From: Terriglobia bacterium
GTDB taxonomy: Bacteria > Acidobacteriota > Terriglobia > Bryobacterales > Bryobacteraceae
Length of the DNA: 35,534 bases
Direction: 5' to 3'
Assembly: GCA_020073365.1 (NCBI GenBank)
Contig: JAIQFL010000089.1
Coordinates: 1-35,534, forward strand
Below are positions 6,416 through 14,147 of this stretch, one piece after another (positions within the stretch are counted from its first letter, which is position 1; each line of letters opens with the position of its first letter). The translations under genes were made by a program, and so were the position numbers. The notes beneath the pieces were generated by a model, which was not told the DNA's origin, made no database searches, and saw nothing but the letters and a program-made list of their open reading frames with translations.

Positions 6416-8007
6416 GATCCGCCCGCATGCTCGCCTGCTTCGTAGCAGCTTCCGCCGTCCTGTTCGCCCAGGCCGGCCTCAACCCGGCGAAGCTCTTGCA
6501 GCCTCCGACCGACACCTGGCCTACGTACCACGGCGACTACTCCGGACGCCGCTACAGCACGCTCTCGAAGATCAACGTTACGAACGTCACGTCCCTGAGC
6601 CTGGCCTGGGTGTACCGGGCGAACATGGGCTTCGGCGGTGGCGGTGGCGGGGGAGTCAGGATCTCGGCCACGCCGCTCGAAATCAACGGCGTGCTCTACT
6701 TCAGCGTCCCCGACCACCTGTGGGCCATCGACGCCCGCACCGGACGCGAAATCTGGCATCGCCAATTGCAGTCCAAAGGCGGCATGCACATCGGCAACCG
6801 CGGGCTCGGCGCATACGGCAACTGGCTGTACTACGAAACGCCCGACTGCAATCTGGTCTCGCTGAATATGAAGGACGGCACGGAGCGGTGGCGCAAACCC
6901 ATCTGCGACCTGGACCTGTTCTACTACGGCTCGGTGGCGCCCATGATCCTCAAGAACCACGTGATCACCGGGGTAAGCGGCGACGACCTAGATCAGCCCG
7001 GGTATCTGGAATCGCACGATCCCGAAACCGGCGACCTGCAGTGGCGCTGGTACGTGGTGCCGCAGAAGAAGGGCGAACCCGGTTCCGAGACGTGGCCCAA
7101 CGAAGAAGCCATGAAGCATGGCGGCGGGATGACCTGGCAACCCGTGACCTACGATCCCGAACTGAATCTCGTCTACGTCGGCACCGGCAATCCACAACCG
7201 GTGATCGCGGGAAAGGCTCGCCAGGGCGATAACCTCTTCACCGAATCGATCGTCGCGCTGAATGCCGACACGGGGAAGATGGCTTGGTATTTCCAGCCTT
7301 CGCCCCACGACACTCACGATTGGGACGCCACGCAGGTGCCGGTATTGTTCGACGGAGAGATCCACGGGCAGAAGCGAAAGCTGGTGGCACAGGCCAGCCG
7401 CAATGGCTGGTTCTTCGTGCTCGACCGGACCACCGGCAAGAACATCGTCTCCACCGAATACGTGAAGACGAACTGGGCCAGCGGCCTGGATGCGAAAGGC
7501 CAGCCCATTCCGAATCCCGCCAAGATGCCGCAACTCGACGGCGCGCTGGTGACGCCCAACCAGGGCGGCGGCACCAATTGGCCCCCGCCGTCCTACAACC
7601 CGGACACCGGCCTGTTCTACGTCAGCGCGTCCCGCGCGTTCAGCGTGTACTACATCTACGACCCCAGCGACAAGCCCGAAGGCTGGGGCGGCAACGACCG
7701 CGGAGGATGGTCGGAATCGATGGTGCAAGCCATCGACTACCAGACCGGCAAGGTCCGCTGGAGCCACAAATGGGAAGGCGGCGGCGCGCGTTCGGGCCTG
7801 TTGAGCACCGCGGGCAAGGTGCTGTTCGCCGGCGACGGCTCGAATAACCTGGTGGCCCTCCATACCGAAACCGGCGAACCGCTGTGGCACGCCAACCTCG
7901 GCAGCTCCGTTACCAACGGGCCGATCACCTATGAGCTGGATGGCACGCAGTATCTGGTGGTGGCGGCGGGTGACACGCTTTACGGGTTCGCCATGCTGAG
8001 CCACTGA
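6412..8007 (+). CDS. quinoprotein (PQQ-type) dehydrogenase, exported
   Basis: The product has 531 residues with a signal peptide (about residues 1-20) and an eight-bladed propeller in the alcohol/glucose dehydrogenase style. Tryptophan-docking blade motifs recur, for example 'LWAIDARTGREIWH', 'ALNADTGKMAWYFQ', 'AIDYQTGKVRWSHKW' and 'ALHTETGEPLWH'. The calcium-ligand asparagine lies in VGTGNPQP, and the catalytic-aspartate region is HDTHDWD (about residues 299-305). The adjacent Cys-Cys pair that forms the disulfide ring over PQQ in methanol dehydrogenases is not present. This fits the acidobacterial quinoprotein groups described as lacking some cofactor features, so PQQ use is likely but not proven. 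A glycine run (GFGGGGGGG) lies near residues 75-83. It overlaps the diheme cytochrome gene by four bases; together they form a periplasmic oxidation unit for an unknown alcohol or sugar. Confidence 0.88.
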   Translation: MRSARMLACFVAASAVLFAQAGLNPAKLLQPPTDTWPTYHGDYSGRRYSTLSKINVTNVTSLSLAWVYRANMGFGGGGGGGVRISATPLEINGVLYFSVPDHLWAIDARTGREIWHRQLQSKGGMHIGNRGLGAYGNWLYYETPDCNLVSLNMKDGTERWRKPICDLDLFYYGSVAPMILKNHVITGVSGDDLDQPGYLESHDPETGDLQWRWYVVPQKKGEPGSETWPNEEAMKHGGGMTWQPVTYDPELNLVYVGTGNPQPVIAGKARQGDNLFTESIVALNADTGKMAWYFQPSPHDTHDWDATQVPVLFDGEIHGQKRKLVAQASRNGWFFVLDRTTGKNIVSTEYVKTNWASGLDAKGQPIPNPAKMPQLDGALVTPNQGGGTNWPPPSYNPDTGLFYVSASRAFSVYYIYDPSDKPEGWGGNDRGGWSESMVQAIDYQTGKVRWSHKWEGGGARSGLLSTAGKVLFAGDGSNNLVALHTETGEPLWHANLGSSVTNGPITYELDGTQYLVVAAGDTLYGFAMLSH

Positions 8008-8018
8008 GGTAGGCACAC

Positions 8019-10508
8019 CTACTCGGTTCCGTAGTCTGCTGCCAGCTTCAGTTGCTCGCGGGGTTGCAGCATGCGACTCAAGGACCAAACAGCCAGGCCC
8101 ACGCGATTCTCGCTCTTCGCGGTCCATGTCAGGGAACAGCGGGCGGCCTGCTCCTTCGGAAAACGATTGACCATCACCGGCCCTCCACGCCGGTTCACGA
8201 TGCGCCATTCGCCATCGGGCTGGTCCGCGGCATTTAGGGACTCCGAGCCGGTGGGCATTTTCCCGGGCTCGATCAACGGCCTTTCGACTGTGCCGCCATC
8301 CTGCTTCCGGTAGCGGACCACCACTGTTTCGAGATCGCCGGGATCGACCTCCCAGCGCGATTGCAGGACCGCGGGCACGGCAGCATTGGTGGTGTTTTCG
8401 AGGATCGTCTCGGTGTGCAGCACGGCGCCCTCCAGGCGCAGGTGGCGCGTGATGCGGAGTCCGTTCTCGCAGGTTCCCGTGAGCGAGGCCTGGGTCGGCG
8501 ACGCCCCTTCATCCAGTTCCCACTTAATGCTTCCAGGCATGCGCGTGACATAGTCTGAGTAAGGCGTCAGCACGAGACCTCCCAGGTCCGGGTACTGCTT
8601 GGCGCCGGGTTCCGGCTCCAGCAGCAGGTTCTTGCCGCTGCGCCGGTCGATGATGTGGGTGATGCGTCCGCCGAGTGCCGGCACAACATGCACGCGCAGC
8701 CGGCTGTCTTCGAGCGTGACCACGCGATACGGGCGCACGTACCTGGCGAAGTCCTCGTCATCGCGTGCCGCGGTGGTCGACTCGCTGATGTTGGTGATGC
8801 CGAACTGGTGAAGGCCGGACAGGAACGTGCTCCAGCGTTCCTTGAGCCCATCGAGGTCCGACGGGCGGTACCACTCGCCTTCCACGGTGAACTTCTTGGC
8901 GCGCGTCAGGGCCACGTAGTCGATGCCGATCCGCGCCTTACGAACGCGGGCGCGCACGGCATCGGTTGCGGCCGCCGCGCCGGCCTGGCGGAATAGCTCG
9001 CGCGCACGAGTCAGGAACGCGTCACTGAGATACGGCGCGCTGGGCCGGTCGTAGATCCACAGGTGCTTCCCCAATCCGTTGGGCGCGGGGCGGACCTGGC
9101 GATGCATGAGATCGAAGTAGGCGCGCATGGGTTTGGCTGCCTTACCGTAGTAGCCATCCAGGAACTCGTCGATGAGTTTGTTGGCATCGGCCTTGACGTC
9201 CCACAACATCTTGGCCATCAGGTAGGAGCGCAATTCGGCGTTTTCGGCGCCGCCGCCCTGGCTGACCGCGCCCTCCATGAACAGGCCTGCCACGCCATGC
9301 TGACGGTACATCGGGATATCCGCGATCAACCCGTCGAAATCGGGGAACGGGAGCAGGTAGTGGGCGAAATTCGTGTTGTAGTGCCAGATGTAAAGCCGAT
9401 CGGTGATTTGCGACCAGGCCCGGAGGTTCTTCATGAAGTAAGCGTCGTAGGGGCATCGCTGGTAGGGGTGCGCTTCGCACGCGCCGATGGGGCAGAGGCG
9501 GATGCGCACATTGGCGCGGGGGCGGGCCTTGGCCGGGGGATCTTCGGTGTACTGGTAGGCCAGGGTGTCGATCAGCTTATCGGGGTGCCGCTTTTCGATC
9601 TCCGCCGCCACGGCGTTGACGAAGCGTAGCAGGGGGCCGGAGTGCGCGCCGCCCTCCTCCTGTTCCACGCGGCGGCAGTTGTCGCACTCGCACCAGCCGT
9701 ACCGATCATTCTGCGACACCGAGATGATGGTGGCTTCGGGGTGCGCGGCAATCGAGTGCTCCACGGATTCGATGGCGATGCGCAGCACGTCGGGATTCGT
9801 CAGGCAGAGTTGGCCGCCGCGCTCACGGCGCTGGCCGTCGATCAGCGAGAAGTACTCCGGGTGGTCCTTGAAATAGCGGCCCGGTGGAACCAGGGTGTCG
9901 AACGAGTGGACGAACGGAAAGTACGCCACCTTGCCGCCCACGGTGGCATCCAGCCGCTGAAAGGAGCCGTTGGTCTTGTTGCGCGCGGCCCAGTCGCGGT
10001 CGAGGGCCTCGCTGAAGAACGGCTCGCGGTACTCGAAGGCCGGCTTTTGGAGCTCATCGAGCGGGCCTACCACGAGCGTGGGGGACTTGGGGATGCGGCT
10101 CACCTCCGGAGTGAACCACCGGCAACCCAGCTTTTCCAGGAAGGTGTAGACGCCGTACATGCTGCCGCGCAAGCGGCCTCCGGCGATGACTATGTGCGGC
10201 CCTGCTGTTTTGAGCGCGAACCCTTCGGGGCCCAGGTCGGCAAAGGGAATGTTCAGGTTCAGCTTGTCCAGGGCTGGGCTTTGGCCAATAAGCACCATTT
10301 TGGGTTGCGGTTCCGTGGTGATGGGCAACCGCGCGCCGGACATCTCTCCGAGGAATTTCTGTAGCTCTTCTGCGCCATGCCGCTCCGATGGCGAGGCATC
10401 GGGAGCGAGGACGATCGCGTAATTCGATCTGCCGTTTTCCGTCACTTTGAGGTTCGCGGCAAGACACGAAACTGCCAACGCGAATAACAGAACGGTAGCT
10501 TTGTACAT
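8019..10508 (-). CDS. exported DUF4838 protein, alpha-glucuronidase-like
   Basis: This 829-residue protein has a signal peptide (MYKATVLLFALAVSCLAA). Residues about 25-150 resemble the N-terminal domain of GH67/GH20-type enzymes: 'SERHGAEELQKFLGEMSGARLPI', then 'MYGVYTFLEKLGCRWFTPE'. Residues about 200-480 are the DUF4838 barrel, with 'HPEYFSLIDGQRRERGGQLCLTNP', 'SVSQNDRYGWCECDNC' and 'DTLAYQYTEDPP'. The C-terminal third is a beta-rich domain that resembles a galactose-mutarotase-like sandwich. These proteins are thought to act on glycans but no reaction is established for them. ATG 10508 is preceded by GGAG five bases upstream; the TTG three codons earlier overlaps that site and is not preferred. 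It converges with the quinoprotein gene 11 bases away. Confidence 0.85.
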   Translation of the reverse strand: MYKATVLLFALAVSCLAANLKVTENGRSNYAIVLAPDASPSERHGAEELQKFLGEMSGARLPITTEPQPKMVLIGQSPALDKLNLNIPFADLGPEGFALKTAGPHIVIAGGRLRGSMYGVYTFLEKLGCRWFTPEVSRIPKSPTLVVGPLDELQKPAFEYREPFFSEALDRDWAARNKTNGSFQRLDATVGGKVAYFPFVHSFDTLVPPGRYFKDHPEYFSLIDGQRRERGGQLCLTNPDVLRIAIESVEHSIAAHPEATIISVSQNDRYGWCECDNCRRVEQEEGGAHSGPLLRFVNAVAAEIEKRHPDKLIDTLAYQYTEDPPAKARPRANVRIRLCPIGACEAHPYQRCPYDAYFMKNLRAWSQITDRLYIWHYNTNFAHYLLPFPDFDGLIADIPMYRQHGVAGLFMEGAVSQGGGAENAELRSYLMAKMLWDVKADANKLIDEFLDGYYGKAAKPMRAYFDLMHRQVRPAPNGLGKHLWIYDRPSAPYLSDAFLTRARELFRQAGAAAATDAVRARVRKARIGIDYVALTRAKKFTVEGEWYRPSDLDGLKERWSTFLSGLHQFGITNISESTTAARDDEDFARYVRPYRVVTLEDSRLRVHVVPALGGRITHIIDRRSGKNLLLEPEPGAKQYPDLGGLVLTPYSDYVTRMPGSIKWELDEGASPTQASLTGTCENGLRITRHLRLEGAVLHTETILENTTNAAVPAVLQSRWEVDPGDLETVVVRYRKQDGGTVERPLIEPGKMPTGSESLNAADQPDGEWRIVNRRGGPVMVNRFPKEQAARCSLTWTAKSENRVGLAVWSLSRMLQPREQLKLAADYGTE

Positions 10509-10550
10509 GATCTCCAATAGTATCGCCGGGACAGAGACCTGGTGGCCTCA

Positions 10551-10595
10551 GATGCTGAGAAAGCATCGGTTGGAAGGCGGAAGCGCCTGCCCCAC
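10551..10595. repeat. hairpin plus REP-like palindrome, copy C
   Basis: A 6-bp perfect hairpin (GATGCT, GAGAA, AGCATC at 10551-10567) is followed at 10572-10595 by a palindrome with arms GGAAGGCG and CGCCTGCC around GAAG, then CCAC. The second part is the inverted form of the repeat at 418-441. It fills the 90-base gap between two genes that both lie on the minus strand. Confidence 0.65.
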
Positions 10596-10598
10596 GAT

Positions 10599-11219
10599 TT
10601 ATGCGGCGGCTGGAGTCTGGCCGAGATTCGCCTTGGAATTGAGGTGTAGGACGCCGGTTTCGGGGTCCACCGTGCGCACGGCGGGCTTGACGGGCTCGGC
10701 AGGGACCTCGGAATGGGTTTGTTTTGTCAAATTGTTGATAGCGGCGATGGCGGGGACCTCGGCGGCAGCCTTCTCCTCGAGTTTGACGGCGCGGAGGGCG
10801 CGGTCGGTCTGGAGGGTGCGCAGCTCGTGGAGGGCACGATAGTAGGCGCGCTGGGCGCGGCTCTGGTAGCGGCCGATGCGGTCGAGGACGGCGGCGATTC
10901 TCGGATCGGAGAGATCGGAGTCGAGGGAGAAGGGGCATTGGGCCTCTAGGCGGCGGAGGCGGTGGAGGCTCCAGGCGGAGTGGAGGAGATCGTGGAAGGT
11001 GACGGTTTCGACGGCGCCCTGGGGGGCGAGGTCGGCGAGGAGAGAGTCCTGGAGGGCGGCGAACTCTTCTTGCTCGTCCGGGCGGATGACGAGGTGGCGC
11101 GCGGTGAGACCGTGGCGGAGGGCGTTTTGAGAGACGCGGGCCTTGCCTTCGAGGGTGCGAGGTCCGGTGGAGAGCTGAGCGTTGGCCCGATTGGCGGTGA
11201 TTTGAACAGGTGATGCCAT
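10599..11219 (-). CDS. small 'STGPRT' family protein of unknown function
   Basis: The 206-residue product has the family pattern near its N-terminus: ITANRANAQLSTGPRT, then EGKARVSQNALRHGLTA. This short motif family is common and often multicopy in Acidobacteria and Planctomycetes, but no function is established for it. The middle is charged and helical (residues about 50-150), and the tail is proline and alanine rich. There is no signal peptide or membrane segment. ATG 11219 is preceded by AAGGA, and the homology starts directly after it. The gene sits between a repeat and a decayed gene, so mobility or copy expansion is possible. Confidence 0.7.
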   Translation of the reverse strand: MASPVQITANRANAQLSTGPRTLEGKARVSQNALRHGLTARHLVIRPDEQEEFAALQDSLLADLAPQGAVETVTFHDLLHSAWSLHRLRRLEAQCPFSLDSDLSDPRIAAVLDRIGRYQSRAQRAYYRALHELRTLQTDRALRAVKLEEKAAAEVPAIAAINNLTKQTHSEVPAEPVKPAVRTVDPETGVLHLNSKANLGQTPAAA

Positions 11220-11413
11220 GAGAGGTCCTTTCAGCGATGACGGTAGCATGGCGGTTTGGGGGCGGCGAGTGGTGCGGGGTGGAAGTAGTTTAGAAACAAC
11301 GCGGAAAAATTTTCAGGGCCCGTGACTCGTTTTTGTGGAGGGCGGATTAGTTGGGTTTCTTGCGGTAGACGGCGAAAGGCCTGGCGGTAAGTACAATATG
11401 ATGAAACAATCCC

Positions 11414-12231
11414 GTGGCCAAGAAAGAGAGTGAAGGTAACCCGAGATCACCTGACCCGCTGGAACTTCCGGCGGGCGTCAAGCTCCTGCGCACGCTGAGG
11501 GGGCACACGGGCGAGATCGGGCGGATCGCGTGGTCACCGGACGGGCGGTTGCTGGCGTCGCCATCGGAAGACGGGACGATCCGGCTGTGGGATGCGGGGG
11601 CGGGCGAGTGCCTACGCACGATCGATGGGCACAAAGGCCAGGTCTGGGCTGTCGCCTTTGATCCGGCAGGCCGTAAGCTCGCTAGCGGCGGCCAAGGATA
11701 AGATGGCGGCTGGCCCATGGCGACATCAAAGAACACTTCTCGACACATTGGCAGCAATTCTGGCTGCTTGACCAACTCGGCAAGACGCGAACCGACGGGG
11801 CACAGTGCGAGGCGATCTTGTGGGACCTCGCGGGGCAGCCGGATTACCGGCTGATCCACGCATTGTTTCTCGACGAATCGGACCTGGCGCTGGTGCTGGG
11901 AGCTGTTCCAAGGGCCACCAGGTGAACCGGGCGGTGGTGCGGGAACAGGTGGCTGCGGGGGCCGATTTCGCCTTCTGCGCGAGGTGTGGCGAGAAGGTCT
12001 CGCTGCCGAAGGCGGACCGGCCGAATCGGCGCCAGCGTTCCCAGGTTTGTGGAGCGGGTGGGGAAGTGCGACCGCGTGATTGTGGTGGGGACGCCTGAGT
12101 ATCGGAGGAAGTATGAGAATAACGAGCCGATGCGCGGGTATGTGGCGGCTGCGGAAGGCGACCTGATCGGGAAGCGGATGATGGGAACGGAGGCGGGGAA
12201 GGAGGCGGTGTTGCCGGTACTGCTGGAAGGT
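11414..12231 (+). pseudogene. decayed WD40 - Roc-like GTPase - TIR protein
   Basis: Four adjoining pieces in shifting frames read as one multidomain protein with internal losses. At 11414-11698 are one and a half WD40 repeats (LRGHTGEIGRIAWSPDGRLLA, 'GTIRLWD', 'GHKGQVWAVAF'), ended by TAA. At 11701-11930, in another frame, is a Ras/Roc-like GTPase piece with AILWDLAGQPDYRLIHALFL; its P-loop is missing. At 11904-12068, in the third frame, is KGHQVNRAVVREQVAAGADF followed by FCARCGEK. At 12043-12231 is the C-terminal half of a TIR domain: CDRVIVVGTPEYRRKYENNE, then 'MRGYVAAAEGDLIGKRMMG' and 'KEAVLPVLLEG'. Intact proteins of this kind combine repeats, a STAND- or Roc-type GTPase and TIR, an architecture linked to signalling and phage defence. 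Each boundary coincides with a frame change, so the gene is broken. Confidence 0.75.
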
Positions 12232-12269
12232 TACGGAGCTCGGGCACTGAGAAATCTCCGTTGGTTTCG

Positions 12270-12315
12270 GGCCCCTTGGCGGGGCGCTACGGGACAGACC
12301 GGCCCTCAAGGGGCC
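12270..12315. repeat. inverted repeat after the TIR remnant
   Basis: GGCCCCTTG at 12270-12278 and CAAGGGGCC at 12307-12315 are perfect 9-base inverted arms separated by 28 bases. There is no T-run after it. It may be a remnant of the event that broke the gene, or a hairpin at the 3' side of the convergent glycosyltransferase gene. Confidence 0.5.
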
Positions 12316-12372
12316 GGCCGCGGGAGCCGCCCCACGGTATTGCAGCATTTGTGGGGAATCCTGAAAAAACTG

Positions 12373-13443
12373 CTAGGTCGTCCTACCGACCAGCGTTACC
12401 GCGGGGGTAAGCACCGGTCGCTCGGGCAGCGGGACGACAGCCGGATGAATCGGCCGGGCTGCCGGCCTGGCGCTGAACCATTGCGCCATCGCCTCATCAT
12501 CGACCCTTCTGCGGCTCATGATGTGGCGCCGTTGCCGCCACGCCCGGGGCAGACATCGCGCCAGTCGCCAGAAGGCCGGGAGCGAGGTGGGCTCCCAGAA
12601 GACGGAACCGCCCATCACCAGGAGATCCCGCGCCGTCATCGGGAGCCAGAATCGCCGGTACAATCCCGGCGTGGCGTTCTTGATGCGCATGAGGAACCGG
12701 TTTTTCACGGAATGCATGTTAATCGTGGCGGGAGCCGAGCGCCGGTTATCCGGGGTCACGGTTCGCACATGGTAGGCCACGGCCGCTGGGGCATAGATGC
12801 AACGCCACCCCAGGAGCTGAGCCCGCCACGCCACATCCGCATCCTCGCGGTAGGCAAAGAAATCGGGATCGAAGAAGTTGCCCTCCACCGCAACATCGTC
12901 AATCATCCGGCGCCGGAAGAGGGCCGCGGCGGCACTGGCCCCAAACACGTACTCCATGTTCTCAAAGCACTGGGTATCGGGTTCGTGCCAACCGCGGTCG
13001 AAGTGGCGCATTGCGGGAGTAAAAAAGATGCCGGTGGAATCGATGCGAGGCTCCGGCAGCATCCGGAAACCGGGACCGATGGAGAGAAGTTTTCCGCAGA
13101 CCGCTCCTGCGCCGGGGTCGGACTCCCCGGCGTCCCAAAGCATACGAACGAAACCGGGAAGCAGCAGCACGTCGGGATTCAGGGTTAACACCCAGTCCGC
13201 CCGGCTGGAACGGATCGCCCGGTTCTGGGCCTCGGCGAATCCCAGGTTGCGGCTGCTGAAGATCGTGCGGATACGGCTCTTGAAGGACTTCAGGATTTCA
13301 CAAGTGTTATCTGTGGACGCGTTGTCTACAACCACGACCTCGATCGGCACGTCTTCCTGCTTTAATACGGTATCGAGGCAGCGGCGTATGTACCTGCCGC
13401 TGTTGTATGTGACTATGGCGATGCACACTTTTCGGTCAGGCAC
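12373..13443 (-). CDS. family 2 glycosyltransferase
   Basis: This is a 356-residue cytoplasmic or membrane-associated GT-A enzyme that would move a sugar from a nucleotide donor to a polysaccharide or lipid acceptor. The N-terminal donor-binding stretch CIAIVTYNSGRYIRRCLDTV is followed by VVVDNASTDNT. The metal-binding DxD is replaced by the NPDV form in LTLNPDVLLLPG, as in rhamnosyltransferase-type members. The acceptor-side motif is FAYREDADVAWR. The C-terminal 90 residues are basic and less conserved. Translation would begin at a GTG (13443); no strong Shine-Dalgarno sequence is visible. It stands alone, with no other cell-envelope sugar genes in the window, so the product is not predictable. 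Confidence 0.85.
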   Translation of the reverse strand: MPDRKVCIAIVTYNSGRYIRRCLDTVLKQEDVPIEVVVVDNASTDNTCEILKSFKSRIRTIFSSRNLGFAEAQNRAIRSSRADWVLTLNPDVLLLPGFVRMLWDAGESDPGAGAVCGKLLSIGPGFRMLPEPRIDSTGIFFTPAMRHFDRGWHEPDTQCFENMEYVFGASAAAALFRRRMIDDVAVEGNFFDPDFFAYREDADVAWRAQLLGWRCIYAPAAVAYHVRTVTPDNRRSAPATINMHSVKNRFLMRIKNATPGLYRRFWLPMTARDLLVMGGSVFWEPTSLPAFWRLARCLPRAWRQRRHIMSRRRVDDEAMAQWFSARPAARPIHPAVVPLPERPVLTPAVTLVGRTT

Positions 13444-13523
13444 TGGTTTTTAGAGTCCGCTATCCCAAAGACCACGGATCGGGCGGTTCAACTACACTAA
13501 GGATGAACTTTTGGCTAAAAAGG

Positions 13524-13551
13524 TTGAAAAAATCTCGCGTGGAGCTGTAGT
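13524..13551 (+). promoter_or_regulatory. possible promoter of the sigma/anti-sigma operon
   Basis: TTGAAA at 13524-13529 and TGTAGT at 13546-13551 are 16 bases apart, a weak housekeeping-type match ahead of the sigma factor gene. I did not see a convincing ECF-type -35 (GGAAC-like) box. Confidence 0.3.
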
Positions 13552-13586
13552 TGGGGCAGGAGAGCCAGGGGTCTTTGGTATGGCTC

Positions 13587-14147
13587 ATGACAATGTCGGT
13601 GTATTCAACGGATGAAATGCTTGTGGGAATCCTCCGGCAGGAACGGACCAGCGACGCATTACAGGACCGGGTGGCTCAGTTGTACCAGGAATCGCGCCAG
13701 GACGTGTATTGTTACCTCTTGACGATCGGGTTGCACCCACCCGCGGCGCAAGAGGCGGTGCAGGAAGTCTTTCTGCGGCTGTACGCCACCCTCAAGAAAG
13801 GCGAGAACATCGAAAACGCCCGTGGCTGGATCTTTCGCGTGGCGCACAACTACGGGCTGAAGGTCCGGGCGCGGCAGGCTTCCGAAGAGCCTTTCGACGC
13901 CGATCTGGAAGCCCGGTTGGTGGCCCCCACGAAGGACCCCGAGCGGGCGCTGGTGGACCGCGAGCGCATGGTCCGGTTTCATCATGCGGTGGAGGGGCTT
14001 TCGGAGCAGCAGAAGCGGTGCCTCTTTTTGCGCCTGGAAGGCCTGCGCTACCCGGAAATCGGATCGACCCTGGGGATCAGCGCGTCGGCGGTGGGGGAGT
14101 TTCTGCGCCGTGCGGTGTCCCGGTTAAAGAAGGTGCGGGATGAGTAG
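13587..14147 (+). CDS. ECF-type RNA polymerase sigma factor
   Basis: The product has 186 residues from the chosen start. Region 2 is at about residues 20-90 (VAQLYQESRQDVYCYLLTIG, then 'AQEAVQEVFLRLYATLKKG' and 'ARGWIFRVAHN'). Region 4 is at about residues 125-180 ('LSEQQKRCLFLRLEGLRYPEIGSTLGISASAVGEFLRRAV'), a helix-turn-helix that reads the -35 element. Region 3 is absent, as in ECF factors. ATG 13587 or 13593 is the likely start; a TTG at 13551 also keeps the frame open. The stop overlaps the anti-sigma start by eight bases, so the two are made together and the sigma factor is probably held inactive by its membrane partner. Confidence 0.85.
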   Translation: MTMSVYSTDEMLVGILRQERTSDALQDRVAQLYQESRQDVYCYLLTIGLHPPAAQEAVQEVFLRLYATLKKGENIENARGWIFRVAHNYGLKVRARQASEEPFDADLEARLVAPTKDPERALVDRERMVRFHHAVEGLSEQQKRCLFLRLEGLRYPEIGSTLGISASAVGEFLRRAVSRLKKVRDE

